64,000 bases of DNA from an uncultured Draconibacterium sp. Its GTDB lineage: Bacteria; Bacteroidota; Bacteroidia; Bacteroidales; Prolixibacteraceae. A program made the translations under genes and the position numbers. The notes below the pieces were generated by a model that had not been told where the DNA came from, ran no database searches, and saw nothing but the letters and a program-made list of their open reading frames with translations. The stretch is taken from contig NZ_OY775906.1 in the NCBI RefSeq assembly GCF_963675065.1, forward strand, positions 1,590,001-1,654,000, given 5' to 3'. Of the stretch, positions 35,468 through 45,266 are shown one piece after another (position 1 is the stretch's first letter; every line of letters begins with the position of its first letter).

Positions 35468-36052
35468 TCAGTTTAATTCCTGTGGTTGGTTATTAATTTC
35501 TTCGTCTTGAATATTCACAGCCATTACTAACTTTTCCATGTAATCCCATGAATCCATGATCTTCCAGGTTTGATCCATTTCATTTTCAAGATCAATAAAG
35601 CCTTCCTTTTGCACTTCTCGAATCAGATCATTGAGCATCTCCTGGTAATTTCTGCTCGGATTTGTACGTTTTTGTAAATCGGTTAACTGTTCTTTCAACG
35701 ACATATTGATATCGATCTGTTGCAAGATGTCGAAAAGTTTGAAACGCGCCCCTCGGCACAAGTCCTTTCTAAAAGTTGTAAAGAATGCCAGAATATCGAG
35801 CCAGCGCAAACCCTTTTCTATCTTGTTTTCCACATTCTGGGTGCTTTCATTTGGTCGTGAGAAATAGTAATAGTTGTTCCCATTTTCCAGTTGATATCCA
35901 ATATCTATGAATTTAGGCTCCAATTCATCAATATTCTCTTCAATATATTGATACAAATAACGACGTTGTGAATTTATCGCATTAGAGCATATAAACTGCC
36001 CTTTACTCAGGATATCAAATATTTCTGCAGTTCTGTAGTTTGAATCTTTCAT
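35468..36052 (-). CDS. jetB: JetB/MksE-like subunit of a Wadjet system
   Basis: JetB is the small winged-helix (KITE, MukE-like) protein that binds the kleisin JetA. The 194-residue acidic protein has a winged-helix look (ILSKGQFICSNAINSQRRYL, ELEPKFIDIGYQLENGNNYY) and no membrane segment. It lies between jetA and jetC with a 1-base overlap and a 1-base gap. Identity is given mainly by the operon and length. Confidence 0.83.
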   Translation of the reverse strand: MKDSNYRTAEIFDILSKGQFICSNAINSQRRYLYQYIEENIDELEPKFIDIGYQLENGNNYYYFSRPNESTQNVENKIEKGLRWLDILAFFTTFRKDLCRGARFKLFDILQQIDINMSLKEQLTDLQKRTNPSRNYQEMLNDLIREVQKEGFIDLENEMDQTWKIMDSWDYMEKLVMAVNIQDEEINNQPQELN

Positions 36053-37293
36053 TAGCCTGGATCGTTTATCGTGTTAGTAGTTTGAGGATTGGTTGTTGTT
36101 GAATTCGACGCCGGATAAATAAGTGCATACTCGAGGTTTTCAAATCGGCCGGTTTCCTCCGAGAAAGTAAAATCCGCTTCGAATAGCGAGGCAAGCCGAC
36201 AGTATAGCTTAATACGTTTGTTGATGGAGATTTCCTCAGCAAACTGATGATGCATGACGAAGGAAAAAAGGTCCTGGTTTTTTCCCATGAAGACCCGTTT
36301 CAATACATGGTAATTGAAAACACTGTCTATCTCATTCTTATCATTGAATGCTTCATCAGATATGCTGCCGGCGGTATTCTGTGCTAAAAGTCGCTGGTTT
36401 TGCTGTTTTTCCCTAACCTTTAAAATCAGCTTCCGTTTTTCTTCCTCATTCAACATATCCTGAATAGATAGTCGGGTACGGAAACCTTCGGTCTTCCGTA
36501 AAGGAAGATCCTGATTGGATCCGATGATCCAGTAAAAATTGGTTCGTTCTTTCAAGTAGTGTTTATCCCGAAGCATCTTCAATCGTAGAACTTTTTCGAC
36601 AACATGTACCCGTTTTTCGATATGGTTTAGGTATTCAATAATCTGTTGCTGAATTTCAATAAGATTATGGAAGCTGTCATTCAAGGCCAGTCGTAACCGA
36701 TGGACGATAAGCTGCAATTCCGTATCAGCCGCTGTTTTGAAAAATATATCGTCCTGCAATACCCTTTCAACAGCTTTAATTACTCCCTCCAGTGCATCTC
36801 TTTGATTTCTTATATCCGTTAACTTCTCCTTCTTTATCTCAAAATTTGTTTCTGTTTTATAGGTTTCATCAGTATTATCTCGAAGTGCCTTTATATTTTG
36901 TAACGTAGTTTGGTTAATCCGGTACAAGTGTTTCTTGATTTTGACCAGATATTGATCTCGTTTGCTGGGTTGATTCTCTTTTAAATAATAGGATTGATTT
37001 TTCTTAATCTGATCAAGATTCTCCTGGATGTACAGAACATGAACGGTTTCGTCAACTTCCATAAATTCCTCAAAAAATTCCTGCAACCGAGGTTCTAGGC
37101 TGATCAGGCCTTGATTTCTGAACAGAAGGTCAAAAACGGCCAGCCGTTCCAGCTTCTCTGTATCATGCTCAACCAACGAAACGACCATTTCTTCCTGTAT
37201 CGGAGACATCCGTTTATCAAACATTCCGGAAAAAAGCTTTCGGTACCGATATAGCTCGCCAAGCAAATCTTCTATCTTTTCAAATTTAGCCAT
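36052..37293 (-). CDS. jetA: JetA/MksF-like kleisin subunit of a Wadjet system
   Basis: JetA is the kleisin that bridges the SMC heads. The 413-residue protein is mostly alpha-helical with charged helices (IEDLLGELYRYRKLFSGMF, then long Lys/Glu-rich stretches), ending in a poly-Thr/Asn tail. It overlaps jetB by 1 base as first gene of the four-gene cluster. Which Wadjet subtype it belongs to could not be settled from sequence. Confidence 0.8.
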   Translation of the reverse strand: MAKFEKIEDLLGELYRYRKLFSGMFDKRMSPIQEEMVVSLVEHDTEKLERLAVFDLLFRNQGLISLEPRLQEFFEEFMEVDETVHVLYIQENLDQIKKNQSYYLKENQPSKRDQYLVKIKKHLYRINQTTLQNIKALRDNTDETYKTETNFEIKKEKLTDIRNQRDALEGVIKAVERVLQDDIFFKTAADTELQLIVHRLRLALNDSFHNLIEIQQQIIEYLNHIEKRVHVVEKVLRLKMLRDKHYLKERTNFYWIIGSNQDLPLRKTEGFRTRLSIQDMLNEEEKRKLILKVREKQQNQRLLAQNTAGSISDEAFNDKNEIDSVFNYHVLKRVFMGKNQDLFSFVMHHQFAEEISINKRIKLYCRLASLFEADFTFSEETGRFENLEYALIYPASNSTTTNPQTTNTINDPG

Positions 37294-37328
37294 CCTTATT
37301 TTAGCTCACTTTTTCATTTAGTGATTTG

Positions 37329-38870
37329 TTATTTCCGTATTTTACCTTCCAACTTCTCTTTCAACCCCAATCCTTTGGTGGTTAATCGATATTTTTGATT
37401 TTTACTAGTTGACTTTTCAGGCAAAGTCATTTCAATTAACCCTTCTTTTAATGCTGGTTCAAGATAATTGGTTGCAAAGTGCGGTCTGTTCTTCAATTCA
37501 AGAATCTCCATCAGCAGAGTCCTGCTCATTTCACCCTTTAAAACCAATACTAAACGATGGGGCAATTCTACTATCTCCGAAAATAGTTCGGATACGTCAT
37601 GTATGTTGTCATGTTCGGCATCATGTATGGTATCATGTTCGGCATCATGTATGGCTTCAGCTGAAGGTCGCCAAATCGTCACCTTAAAACCTTCATCAAG
37701 AACAATAAGTGGTGGTCTTAATCCTCTTTCTTCTGTGAGTTTAAACATTTCAAGAGTTCCCGTACCATAGCGTTCAATTTCACCTGTCAAAAACATACAA
37801 CCTGCGAGTAACGGATTATGAGGATAAGAGCTATGTGGTTCTTTCAGATCATTAATATTCAACTCTGGGGGCAAATTACCAGGATTAGTTACTTCAATTC
37901 GATCCCTGAAAACCGAAACTTGTATACTCCCTTTGCTATAGTAATCACGGTGAGCAACTGCATTAATAATTGCTTCAGAGATAACAGCACGAGGAATTTC
38001 GTAAATAGTCTCAACCTGATTACTTTTTTCCCTGGTACCAGTCGATAAGTTTATTTTAGAAAGAACAAAATTTACAGCTTCATCTGCTACCTCAAATACA
38101 GTTCCGCCAAACTCTTTGTAATCAGGAATTGGTTTCTGCACTTGTACTCCGTGAAAATGAGCGCATTTAATAGTTGATGATGGAAAAAACAACTGAGGAT
38201 CAGGAGCAAAAGCAAGTAAAGCACTGTTTACGAGCTTTCCATTCTTGATCATTCTTAGATGTTTCAACACTTGATCAACTGATGATGTATCTTTTAAGGG
38301 AAAGTTTCGCTTATTTCTCGCTAGAACGACAAACTCTTTTACTTTATTTTCATCCAATGATTGGATGTCAGCAGAAGGATGTAACGAATCGTCAAAATCG
38401 TGGCTTTCAATTTTTCCTGTTTGCTTTAAAAACAGAACTGCTGAATTATAAACTTCCTTTTTCAACAAATCAAGATTGGAAAATTTCTTTCTGGAAACAT
38501 CCTGCTCAATTTTCCGTATTAAGGCAATTTCTTTGGGATGGCGATCTGCTCCAACAATGTCCTTTATAAAAATCCATCTGGGAATATGTTCTGCTTTTGC
38601 CTGATCATATTCTCTTTCAGTTGGCGAAACACCCATTTCATCTTCAAAGCCATATAATGTTCCCAATAACCCGATATAAATATCCGATTCCTTTACTTCA
38701 GTCAAATACACCTTACCTGGAGAATGAGTATTGGCAGGAACTTCTTCAAAAATAAAAGGTTCAAAAAATGTTCCAAGTAACGGATCCAGCCTTAGATAAC
38801 TTGCCAGCTCTGCCCGTTCATTGGCAAACTCACTCTGAACACTTGATATAAATACTTTTAGTTTTTTCAA
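37329..38870 (-). CDS. DUF4062-HATPase (AlbA_2/RecG-like regulator type) protein
   Basis: The 513-residue protein has an N-terminal DUF4062 domain (about 1-105; KVFISSVQSEFANERAEL start, YIGLLGTLYGFE), a middle region, and a GHKL/HATPase_c_4-type domain (about 270-400) with AVISEAIINAVAHRDYY as the N-box and LTGEIERYGTGTLEMF. A C-terminal winged helix follows. Between them lie imperfect HDAEHDTI repeats (encoded by a 24-bp DNA repeat). Such proteins are often annotated as transcriptional regulators or ATP-binding proteins. The stop is 35 bases before jetA, so it is probably cotranscribed with the Wadjet genes. Confidence 0.75.
   Translation of the reverse strand: MKKLKVFISSVQSEFANERAELASYLRLDPLLGTFFEPFIFEEVPANTHSPGKVYLTEVKESDIYIGLLGTLYGFEDEMGVSPTEREYDQAKAEHIPRWIFIKDIVGADRHPKEIALIRKIEQDVSRKKFSNLDLLKKEVYNSAVLFLKQTGKIESHDFDDSLHPSADIQSLDENKVKEFVVLARNKRNFPLKDTSSVDQVLKHLRMIKNGKLVNSALLAFAPDPQLFFPSSTIKCAHFHGVQVQKPIPDYKEFGGTVFEVADEAVNFVLSKINLSTGTREKSNQVETIYEIPRAVISEAIINAVAHRDYYSKGSIQVSVFRDRIEVTNPGNLPPELNINDLKEPHSSYPHNPLLAGCMFLTGEIERYGTGTLEMFKLTEERGLRPPLIVLDEGFKVTIWRPSAEAIHDAEHDTIHDAEHDNIHDVSELFSEIVELPHRLVLVLKGEMSRTLLMEILELKNRPHFATNYLEPALKEGLIEMTLPEKSTSKNQKYRLTTKGLGLKEKLEGKIRK
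37597..37656. repeat. 24-bp tandem repeat in the DUF4062 gene
   Basis: Two full 24-base units (37597-37620 and 37621-37644) and a partial third encode the repeated octapeptide around HDAEHDTI. The reading frame is kept, so the copy number could vary without frameshift. Confidence 0.8.
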
Positions 38871-38956
38871 TGTAACATTTTTTTTATAGATGAAGGATCC
38901 GTTTAATAAAGCTAAATATGTACAAAAAATAACATTTTCCCTTAATCTTAATTAGA

Positions 38957-41900
38957 TTACTCCATCCAACTTGTCCAAATTTGGCTTCCACGCTCCTCTT
39001 GATTATCTATTCGAAGGTGAACATCAATTTCCTGCTGCATTTCTTCAACATGCGAAATCACGCCAACAATGCGATTTTCTTTGCGCAGTGTTTTTAGCGT
39101 ATCGAAAACAACTCCCAGCGATTCTTTGTCCAGGGAACCAAATCCTTCGTCAAGGAAAAAAAAGTTTTGATTCGATTCGGTAATTTTCTGAATGTTGTCG
39201 GCCAAGGCTAAAGCCAGAGACAAGGCTGCCTGAAATGTCTGTCCGCCGGAAAGCGTTTTTACACTTCTGATTTTTCCTCCATTCATAAAATCGCGTACCT
39301 GGAAATTATTGTCGGGAGTGATTTCCAGACTCAGCTTTTGTCGCGTAAGCTGAAAGAAACGGTCGTTGGCAGCATTGCATAAATTTTGCAAATAAACCGA
39401 CGAGATATAATTAACAAAACCACTGGCTTTGAACAACGATTTCATCGTTTTCAGATTCTCTGCCCGCAACTCCAGTTTTTCCAGTTCTTTCTGAAGAGCA
39501 GCCTGGCTTTCCAAATCTTTTTGTAGTTTTTTCAACTGTTCAGCAATTTTCCCCTGCTCCTGGTTCTTCCGAACAAGCTGTTCCTTTAACGAAGCAATCT
39601 CTGCGTTCAATTTCTGATGTGCTTCCTTATCATATACACGTTCGCCGATGTCTTTCTGTAATTGTTCCAGCAACGACTTCGCACGTAAAAACTGATCTTT
39701 AAAATGCGCTATTCGTTGTTTTTCCTGATCCGGATAAAACTGTTCCGACAAAATCGCCGTAACCTCATCGATGGAATTATACATCGATTTCTCCAGCTGT
39801 TCCTTTGTTTGCAGTTTCAGCTTCTCCAGGCTTTGTTTTTCCTGCTCCAGTTCCTTTTTGCCGGCCTGTACCGAACCAAACAAGGTGTCGCGCAGTTTGC
39901 TTTTCTCCGTTATCTGCTGAGTTATTTCGGAAAAAGATTTTTCCAGCTGGCTATGTTCCTTCTGCAGCTTACTTTTTTCTGCTTCAATCTGTTCAATTTT
40001 AACTTCCTGATAAGTTTCGGCTTTTATCAACAGCAGTTGCTTTTCCAGCGTTTTTAGTTCAGTTTGCTGTACGGTTAAAACGGTTCTGATCTTATCGACT
40101 TCCACCTGAAACCGTTTAAAATCATTCCCTTTCTTATCAATATCCTTCCCTAACTTCTCCAGTAAATCATCCTGGTTTTTCAATTCGCCCTGAATACGTC
40201 TTGCTTCCTGAAACGCCTTTTCCAGTTCGGTTTCCACGCGATATTTCTCCCAGGTAAATTTCTTTGCATGAGCCTCAATTCTTTCCTGCTGAGCCTTTTG
40301 TTTTTGCAACAAAGAGTTTTTCTGCTGATGAATCATCTCTTGCTGTTTATTGAGCAGATTTATACGGCTTATCCAATCCGAAAGCTGTTCCAGATCTTTT
40401 TCGCTTGCCTGTTTTTCTGCCGAAAGTTTCAACAGCGTATCATTCAGGTCTTCAGTTTTCAATACATCGGGATGATGTACCGAACCACAAAGCGGACATG
40501 GCGCTCCTTCTTCCAGGTTTTCAGAATAAGCTTTCAACTGTTCTTTCACACGTATATGACTTTCCTGCTCATTCAGTGCTTTCTGCCTTTCCTTTGCTTT
40601 TCCCGTTTTATCCTTTAAGATTTGAAGGATATTGGAATATTCAATTTCCGGTAGTTGTGTGAGGCCAGCTTCTTCCAGTAGTTTGGCCACGGAATTTTGC
40701 AGACTTGAAGTTGCTTTTTCATTTTCTGCCAACTCCTTTTGAGTTCCCGGAAGTTCCTTTTCGAGAAAGTGTTTCTCGGTGTACCAGGTTTTCACGCTTG
40801 ACAAGAGTTCCAAATCGGGCATTTTCTCTTTCGAAACTTTGACCAGTCCTTCCAACTCCTGTTTCTGAGTCCTTAGTTGTTCCAATTTTTTTTCAGTTTC
40901 GTTACAAACCTGAGTTCCTTTCTCTAACCGTTCACTTTCTTTTAAAATAGTTTGTTCCAGGGTTTTTATCTGAACCAATCGGGCAAGTTCCTCAGCCTTC
41001 TGTTTCAACTCTTCTCTTTTTTCATAAGCCGGCTTAAGTACCTCAAGTTTTCGGTTTAAGCTTCCGAGTTCATCATCCTGCAACTTCAGTTTTACCTCAT
41101 CCTGCTTAATCTGTTTTTCGCGGGCCAGCACTTTTTCATTAATCGATTTTAATCCATCCACCAAATGTTTAAACTGAACCACACACTGTTCGAAACGGGA
41201 AACTTTTTGTTCCAACTGCTTAATTTCCGGCTCTTGTTCCTGCAACGATTTGTATGCTTTTTCAGCTTCTGATTTTCGTTTTGCCAGGTCCTGAAGTTTC
41301 CGAAGGTCTTCTTCGGACTTCTGATATTCAGCAAGTTTTGCATTCTGTTCTTTGAGTTCATTCTCAAGTTGCTCCAGTTGAGATTTGAATACTTTCAATT
41401 GTTCAGGATCAACAGCTCCTAATTGCTGTAACTGACCTTCGAGGGTCTGCTTTTGTGCATTATTTTTACTTTCGAGCGAAGTTACCTTATAATAAAACTC
41501 GAACTTCCCGAGGTTGAAAAGTTCCTTCATCATTTGAGTTCGATCTTTATTTCCCAATTGTAAAAACTCCTGAAACTGTCCCTGCGGGATGATAATCGTA
41601 CGTTTAAAGTTGTCGTAACTTAAACCAATTGCCTGTTCCAGGTCAGCCGTTGCGATGGGAATCCACTCTTTCCCTTTTTTCTCGTAAGCCGAACGGTCCA
41701 GCGCTTTTACATCTTCAAAGTTTTTACCGTTGCGTTTACCTTTTACCGTTGCCCGATAGGCCGTTTGTTCCTTGCCTGTTTCAAATACAAAATCGATGAG
41801 TAGTTCATTCGATTTCAGGTTCATCATGTTGTAGTAACGATTGTCACCTGAAAGATTTAGCCGGTCAGTCCGGCCATAAATGGCAAAGGTAATGGCTTCC

Positions 41901-42034
41901 AAAATGGAGGACTTTCCACTACCTACAGTTCCGAAGATCCCAAACAGGTTTGCGGCTGTTAGTTTTGTAAAGTCGATGGTTTGTTTTTCCTGGTAGGAAT
42001 ACAAACCTTGTATGGTAAGTTGTACGGGTATCAT
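38957..42034 (-). CDS. sbcC: SbcC (Rad50-like) exonuclease subunit
   Basis: SbcC is the ATPase of the SbcCD nuclease, which opens hairpins and protein-blocked DNA ends. The 1025-residue protein has Walker A at 35-43 (GTVGSGKSS, Lys41). The zinc-hook CPLC (Cys513, Cys516) lies at the centre of a long coiled coil. The ABC signature LSGGQTFQAALSLALAL and Walker B FFFLDEGFGSLD stand near the end. It overlaps sbcD by 4 bases (ATGA). It is placed between the Gabija and DUF4062/Wadjet modules of the element. Confidence 0.95.
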   Translation of the reverse strand: MIPVQLTIQGLYSYQEKQTIDFTKLTAANLFGIFGTVGSGKSSILEAITFAIYGRTDRLNLSGDNRYYNMMNLKSNELLIDFVFETGKEQTAYRATVKGKRNGKNFEDVKALDRSAYEKKGKEWIPIATADLEQAIGLSYDNFKRTIIIPQGQFQEFLQLGNKDRTQMMKELFNLGKFEFYYKVTSLESKNNAQKQTLEGQLQQLGAVDPEQLKVFKSQLEQLENELKEQNAKLAEYQKSEEDLRKLQDLAKRKSEAEKAYKSLQEQEPEIKQLEQKVSRFEQCVVQFKHLVDGLKSINEKVLAREKQIKQDEVKLKLQDDELGSLNRKLEVLKPAYEKREELKQKAEELARLVQIKTLEQTILKESERLEKGTQVCNETEKKLEQLRTQKQELEGLVKVSKEKMPDLELLSSVKTWYTEKHFLEKELPGTQKELAENEKATSSLQNSVAKLLEEAGLTQLPEIEYSNILQILKDKTGKAKERQKALNEQESHIRVKEQLKAYSENLEEGAPCPLCGSVHHPDVLKTEDLNDTLLKLSAEKQASEKDLEQLSDWISRINLLNKQQEMIHQQKNSLLQKQKAQQERIEAHAKKFTWEKYRVETELEKAFQEARRIQGELKNQDDLLEKLGKDIDKKGNDFKRFQVEVDKIRTVLTVQQTELKTLEKQLLLIKAETYQEVKIEQIEAEKSKLQKEHSQLEKSFSEITQQITEKSKLRDTLFGSVQAGKKELEQEKQSLEKLKLQTKEQLEKSMYNSIDEVTAILSEQFYPDQEKQRIAHFKDQFLRAKSLLEQLQKDIGERVYDKEAHQKLNAEIASLKEQLVRKNQEQGKIAEQLKKLQKDLESQAALQKELEKLELRAENLKTMKSLFKASGFVNYISSVYLQNLCNAANDRFFQLTRQKLSLEITPDNNFQVRDFMNGGKIRSVKTLSGGQTFQAALSLALALADNIQKITESNQNFFFLDEGFGSLDKESLGVVFDTLKTLRKENRIVGVISHVEEMQQEIDVHLRIDNQEERGSQIWTSWME

Positions 42035-43254
42035 TGTTCCTCTTCAGCTAAAATTTCCGTGAATAAACGCTTGATCTCATCGTTCGGATCCTGTCCCTTT
42101 TCGTGCCTGAAATAATCGCAAAAAAGTTCTTCCATGCTGCGACTCAAATCAATCTTTTTTTGCTGACTACCACCCAGATTATCAGGATTTGTTACTTCGG
42201 GAATAATTGAAACTATTCCGGCATGAGTTTTATTTAACTGTTTGCGGTCTGTAGCATTCAGGTATGTTTCTGTGACCAATGTTAATTCCACTAAAGCATC
42301 CTGGTTTTCGGACAACCATTGCAAGGCGTCTTCCATACCTTCTGCACGTTTTCGTAACAATCGCTTTCCACTACTTAATTCTATTTCTCTGACTTTTGCG
42401 GTCTGTCCTGGTTCGACATCAATCAACAAAACGTACTTTTTCTGATTGGCTTCAGCAAAACTGTATGATAGAGGACTGCCGCTGTAATAAACCGGATTGG
42501 AATCATTATCGACACGATGCATCCGGTGAAGATGCCCCAATGCAGTGTACTGTATTTTCGAAGAAATATTTTCGGAATAAACCGCCTGCGCTCCTCCTAC
42601 ATGCAAAATTGGTTTTTCATCTTCGGGTTCCTCTGGCAATTCATCTCCTTTTCTGATCATAAAAAGATGTGAAACCAGGATATTTACACCCGTTTCATCG
42701 CAATATTGTTCTGCCATACTTTCCCATTTTTCCTGAAGGACTTTTCGTAATTCGTCTTCGCTGTTTTCCACTCCTAAGCAGGTTTTTAGACGGTATTCGT
42801 TGGCATAAGGTGTAAGCAGTATTCGTAACGGAACAGTAGTTTCAGGAAGCTGCACTTCCAGAAAGCCTTCTTCGCTATGCAGTACTTTTAGCCCGGAGTC
42901 GAGTTCAAACGGAGCTACACGGGAATTTGGATAACCGGCAAAAATTATCCCGCACTCGCGGGCCAGTGGATCAGGTGCCTCAATGCGGTCGGGCGAGTCG
43001 TGGTTGCCGGCAATGGCAATTACCGAACGGCGACCATTGTTGGTTAAGCGCTTTAGCGTTTTGTATAGTAAATCGACTGCCTCTGTTGGAGGATTAAAAG
43101 TATCGAATAAATCGCCAGCCACCAACACAGCATCGACTTGTTCATTGTCCGCAATTTCACAAATTTCCTGCAAAACAGCTTGTTGTTCTTCTAGTCTGGA
43201 AAAATCATCGAGTCGTTTACCTAAATGCCAGTCGGATGTATGTAGTATTTTCAT
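42031..43254 (-). CDS. sbcD: SbcD (Mre11-like) nuclease subunit
   Basis: SbcD is the metallophosphoesterase nuclease partner of SbcC. The 407-residue protein shows the metal-binding motifs SDWHLGK, VAGDLFDTFNPP, AGNHDSPDR and ALGHLHR. It starts 44 bases downstream of the gajB stop and is followed by sbcC with a 4-base overlap. The pair probably derives from a host-type locus, but this copy sits on a mobile element. Confidence 0.95.
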   Translation of the reverse strand: MKILHTSDWHLGKRLDDFSRLEEQQAVLQEICEIADNEQVDAVLVAGDLFDTFNPPTEAVDLLYKTLKRLTNNGRRSVIAIAGNHDSPDRIEAPDPLARECGIIFAGYPNSRVAPFELDSGLKVLHSEEGFLEVQLPETTVPLRILLTPYANEYRLKTCLGVENSEDELRKVLQEKWESMAEQYCDETGVNILVSHLFMIRKGDELPEEPEDEKPILHVGGAQAVYSENISSKIQYTALGHLHRMHRVDNDSNPVYYSGSPLSYSFAEANQKKYVLLIDVEPGQTAKVREIELSSGKRLLRKRAEGMEDALQWLSENQDALVELTLVTETYLNATDRKQLNKTHAGIVSIIPEVTNPDNLGGSQQKKIDLSRSMEELFCDYFRHEKGQDPNDEIKRLFTEILAEEEQ

Positions 43255-43298
43255 TATTGATTAATTTCTCTAATTTTTTTAAGTAAAGCTAATTCATC

Positions 43299-45266
43299 CT
43301 ATATTTTTATTTCTTCATGGTTCGAAAAATAACCTAACAAATCATCTTTTTCATCAGGAGCAATAAGTCTAATGCAGATTAAGTTATCAATAGCTCTTGA
43401 ACATGCAACATAGAATAACTTTTGATTGTACAACCTCTTAGAAGTGTTAATTTCACTTTCATCAAAGATTGTTTTAAACTTATACTTCTGATACCAAAAA
43501 TATTCATCTAACACAACCATAACATTTTCAATACCCGACCCTTTTGTTTTGTGCATGGTTATGTAGTTTGTTTCTTCATTCAAATAAGAGAAATAGTTTA
43601 AAATCTCTTTAAACTTTATCTTACTAGAAAACAAATCATTGTAGAATCTTTCTTTCTTATATAACCTTTGGAATTCTTTAAATACTTCTTCGTTTAATCC
43701 ATCGACTTCTTTCGCCATTTTGGTAAATGTGTTTTGTCCACCTTCATAATAACTTTTAAAAGTTGGATAAAACTCATCATCCTTAATATCAGTCAAGAAT
43801 GAATCTTTTCTATCAATGTATGAACTATATGAATCCGACTTTTTAAGAAGTCTATTTTCAAAAGCAAGTTCCAAAAGTTCAATTGCTCCATGTTTGGAAG
43901 CTACTATTTTATCAAGAATAGAACTGATTTTCTTTTTATCCTCAATGGTAGTTATCAGAAATCCAGCTTTTTTCAGTTCAGTAATAATGAAATTATAATC
44001 CTTTCTTGAATACGCTTTGGATAATTCTGCTAAATCTAAGAGTTGAAGTCTAGTTAAATCTTTTTCAATTTCTTCCTTAACATCAACATATCTGTCATTG
44101 AATACATTATATAGATTTTCAAAGCCTACTTCGCTGGCTATGGACTTATTTGTAAGCATTAGCTTTTTATAACCGTTATTGTTATCATCTACATGCTTAA
44201 TTACAGAATTTAGATGTTGTAAATATTCCTCTTTATTCTGAGGATTACCACTTGCGGTTCTTGAGCCGTCATAAATGGAATAATAAAGCTTAACTGCACC
44301 TTGTCTATCTAATTTTGTTTCTACTTCGCCATTCTTTGTTTTAAAAGCTACTTCTTGTTTTAAGCCATCATCGCGAAGTTGATTTATAAATTCAATAACC
44401 TGTTCTGAACACCTATAATTATCTTCCTTTTCAACTTTTTTAAGCAATCCATTTGCAATATATTCTTCAACATATCCAATTCCATCATCATAAATACCCT
44501 GCATTGAATCACCAAAAAGTCCAATTATAGTTTTACTATCAGAAGGAATTTTATTAAGGAAAATATCAACAATAGCATTATTTGTATCCTGGTATTCATC
44601 TACAAAAATAAAATCGTATTTATCTTGTAATATTTTGGATAGCAAAGGATATCTTTCAAATAAAAAGGATGCAATTTGCAATAAGCTATCATGCCCAAAT
44701 GATAAATCCTTAAAACGATCAAACCGAGTTTCATTGTACCTTACTTCATTATAATCGTGTTCTTTTATAAGGCGTTCAATCTCATTATTTAGATTTTCAA
44801 TATTGGTGTTTAAATCATTATTATACTCTACTGCACTTTTGTCGTACTCTCTTTTACCAACTACCTTTGGTACTGTTTCTTTCAACACAGAATGCAATAA
44901 TGAAGCATATTTTTCATAGCACTTTTTATAATCCTTATGCTCTGTATTATCGACTTTTTTAAGTTTGAAGATATCACCAATAACCTCATGAAGATTTTTC
45001 TTGTAATCTTTTATTAAGTCGTTTAAGAAAGAGTGAATTGTACAGATGGTATAATCATCATCAACCCTAGACTTAATTTCATCAACCGCTAAATTGGTAT
45101 GTGTAATACAAGCAATCTTTTTTCCGGGGTAGTTTTTTGATATATGCTCAATTACACGTTTAAGGGATTCAGTCTTACCACTACCAGCACCACCTTGAAG
45201 AACAAAATTTTGCTCTTTCCTTATACAGTTAAATACTTGCTCTAATGCTGTTATTTTGCTATCCAT
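43299..45266 (-). CDS. gajB: GajB-like UvrD-type helicase of a Gabija system
   Basis: GajB is an SF1 helicase-like partner of GajA. The ATG at 45266 gives 655 residues; an upstream start at 45302 would lie further inside gajA. Motifs are Walker A GGAGSGKT (25-32), DEYQD in FIFVDEYQDTN, FGDSMQGIY, NYRCSEQVIEF, MHKTKG and YVACSRA near the end, all of the UvrD/PcrA type. It overlaps the end of gajA by 16 bases. Length is above the roughly 500 residues of the described GajB. The region 43299-47248 is visibly richer in A+T than sbcCD and the tra genes. Confidence 0.85.
   Translation of the reverse strand: MDSKITALEQVFNCIRKEQNFVLQGGAGSGKTESLKRVIEHISKNYPGKKIACITHTNLAVDEIKSRVDDDYTICTIHSFLNDLIKDYKKNLHEVIGDIFKLKKVDNTEHKDYKKCYEKYASLLHSVLKETVPKVVGKREYDKSAVEYNNDLNTNIENLNNEIERLIKEHDYNEVRYNETRFDRFKDLSFGHDSLLQIASFLFERYPLLSKILQDKYDFIFVDEYQDTNNAIVDIFLNKIPSDSKTIIGLFGDSMQGIYDDGIGYVEEYIANGLLKKVEKEDNYRCSEQVIEFINQLRDDGLKQEVAFKTKNGEVETKLDRQGAVKLYYSIYDGSRTASGNPQNKEEYLQHLNSVIKHVDDNNNGYKKLMLTNKSIASEVGFENLYNVFNDRYVDVKEEIEKDLTRLQLLDLAELSKAYSRKDYNFIITELKKAGFLITTIEDKKKISSILDKIVASKHGAIELLELAFENRLLKKSDSYSSYIDRKDSFLTDIKDDEFYPTFKSYYEGGQNTFTKMAKEVDGLNEEVFKEFQRLYKKERFYNDLFSSKIKFKEILNYFSYLNEETNYITMHKTKGSGIENVMVVLDEYFWYQKYKFKTIFDESEINTSKRLYNQKLFYVACSRAIDNLICIRLIAPDEKDDLLGYFSNHEEIKI

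Noticed and set aside
37409..37770. His/Cys/Met-rich open frames opposite to the DUF4062 gene
   Set aside because: Their repeats are only the reverse reading of the 24-bp tandem repeat in the real gene.
38943..38959. TAATCT/AGATTA palindrome at the sbcC stop
   Set aside because: The stem is short and A+T-only with no T-run, so it is not called a terminator.
39704..40662. Long open frames opposite to sbcC
   Set aside because: They are mirror images of the Lys/Glu/Gln-rich coiled-coil coding region (Phe/Leu-rich products), with no start signals.
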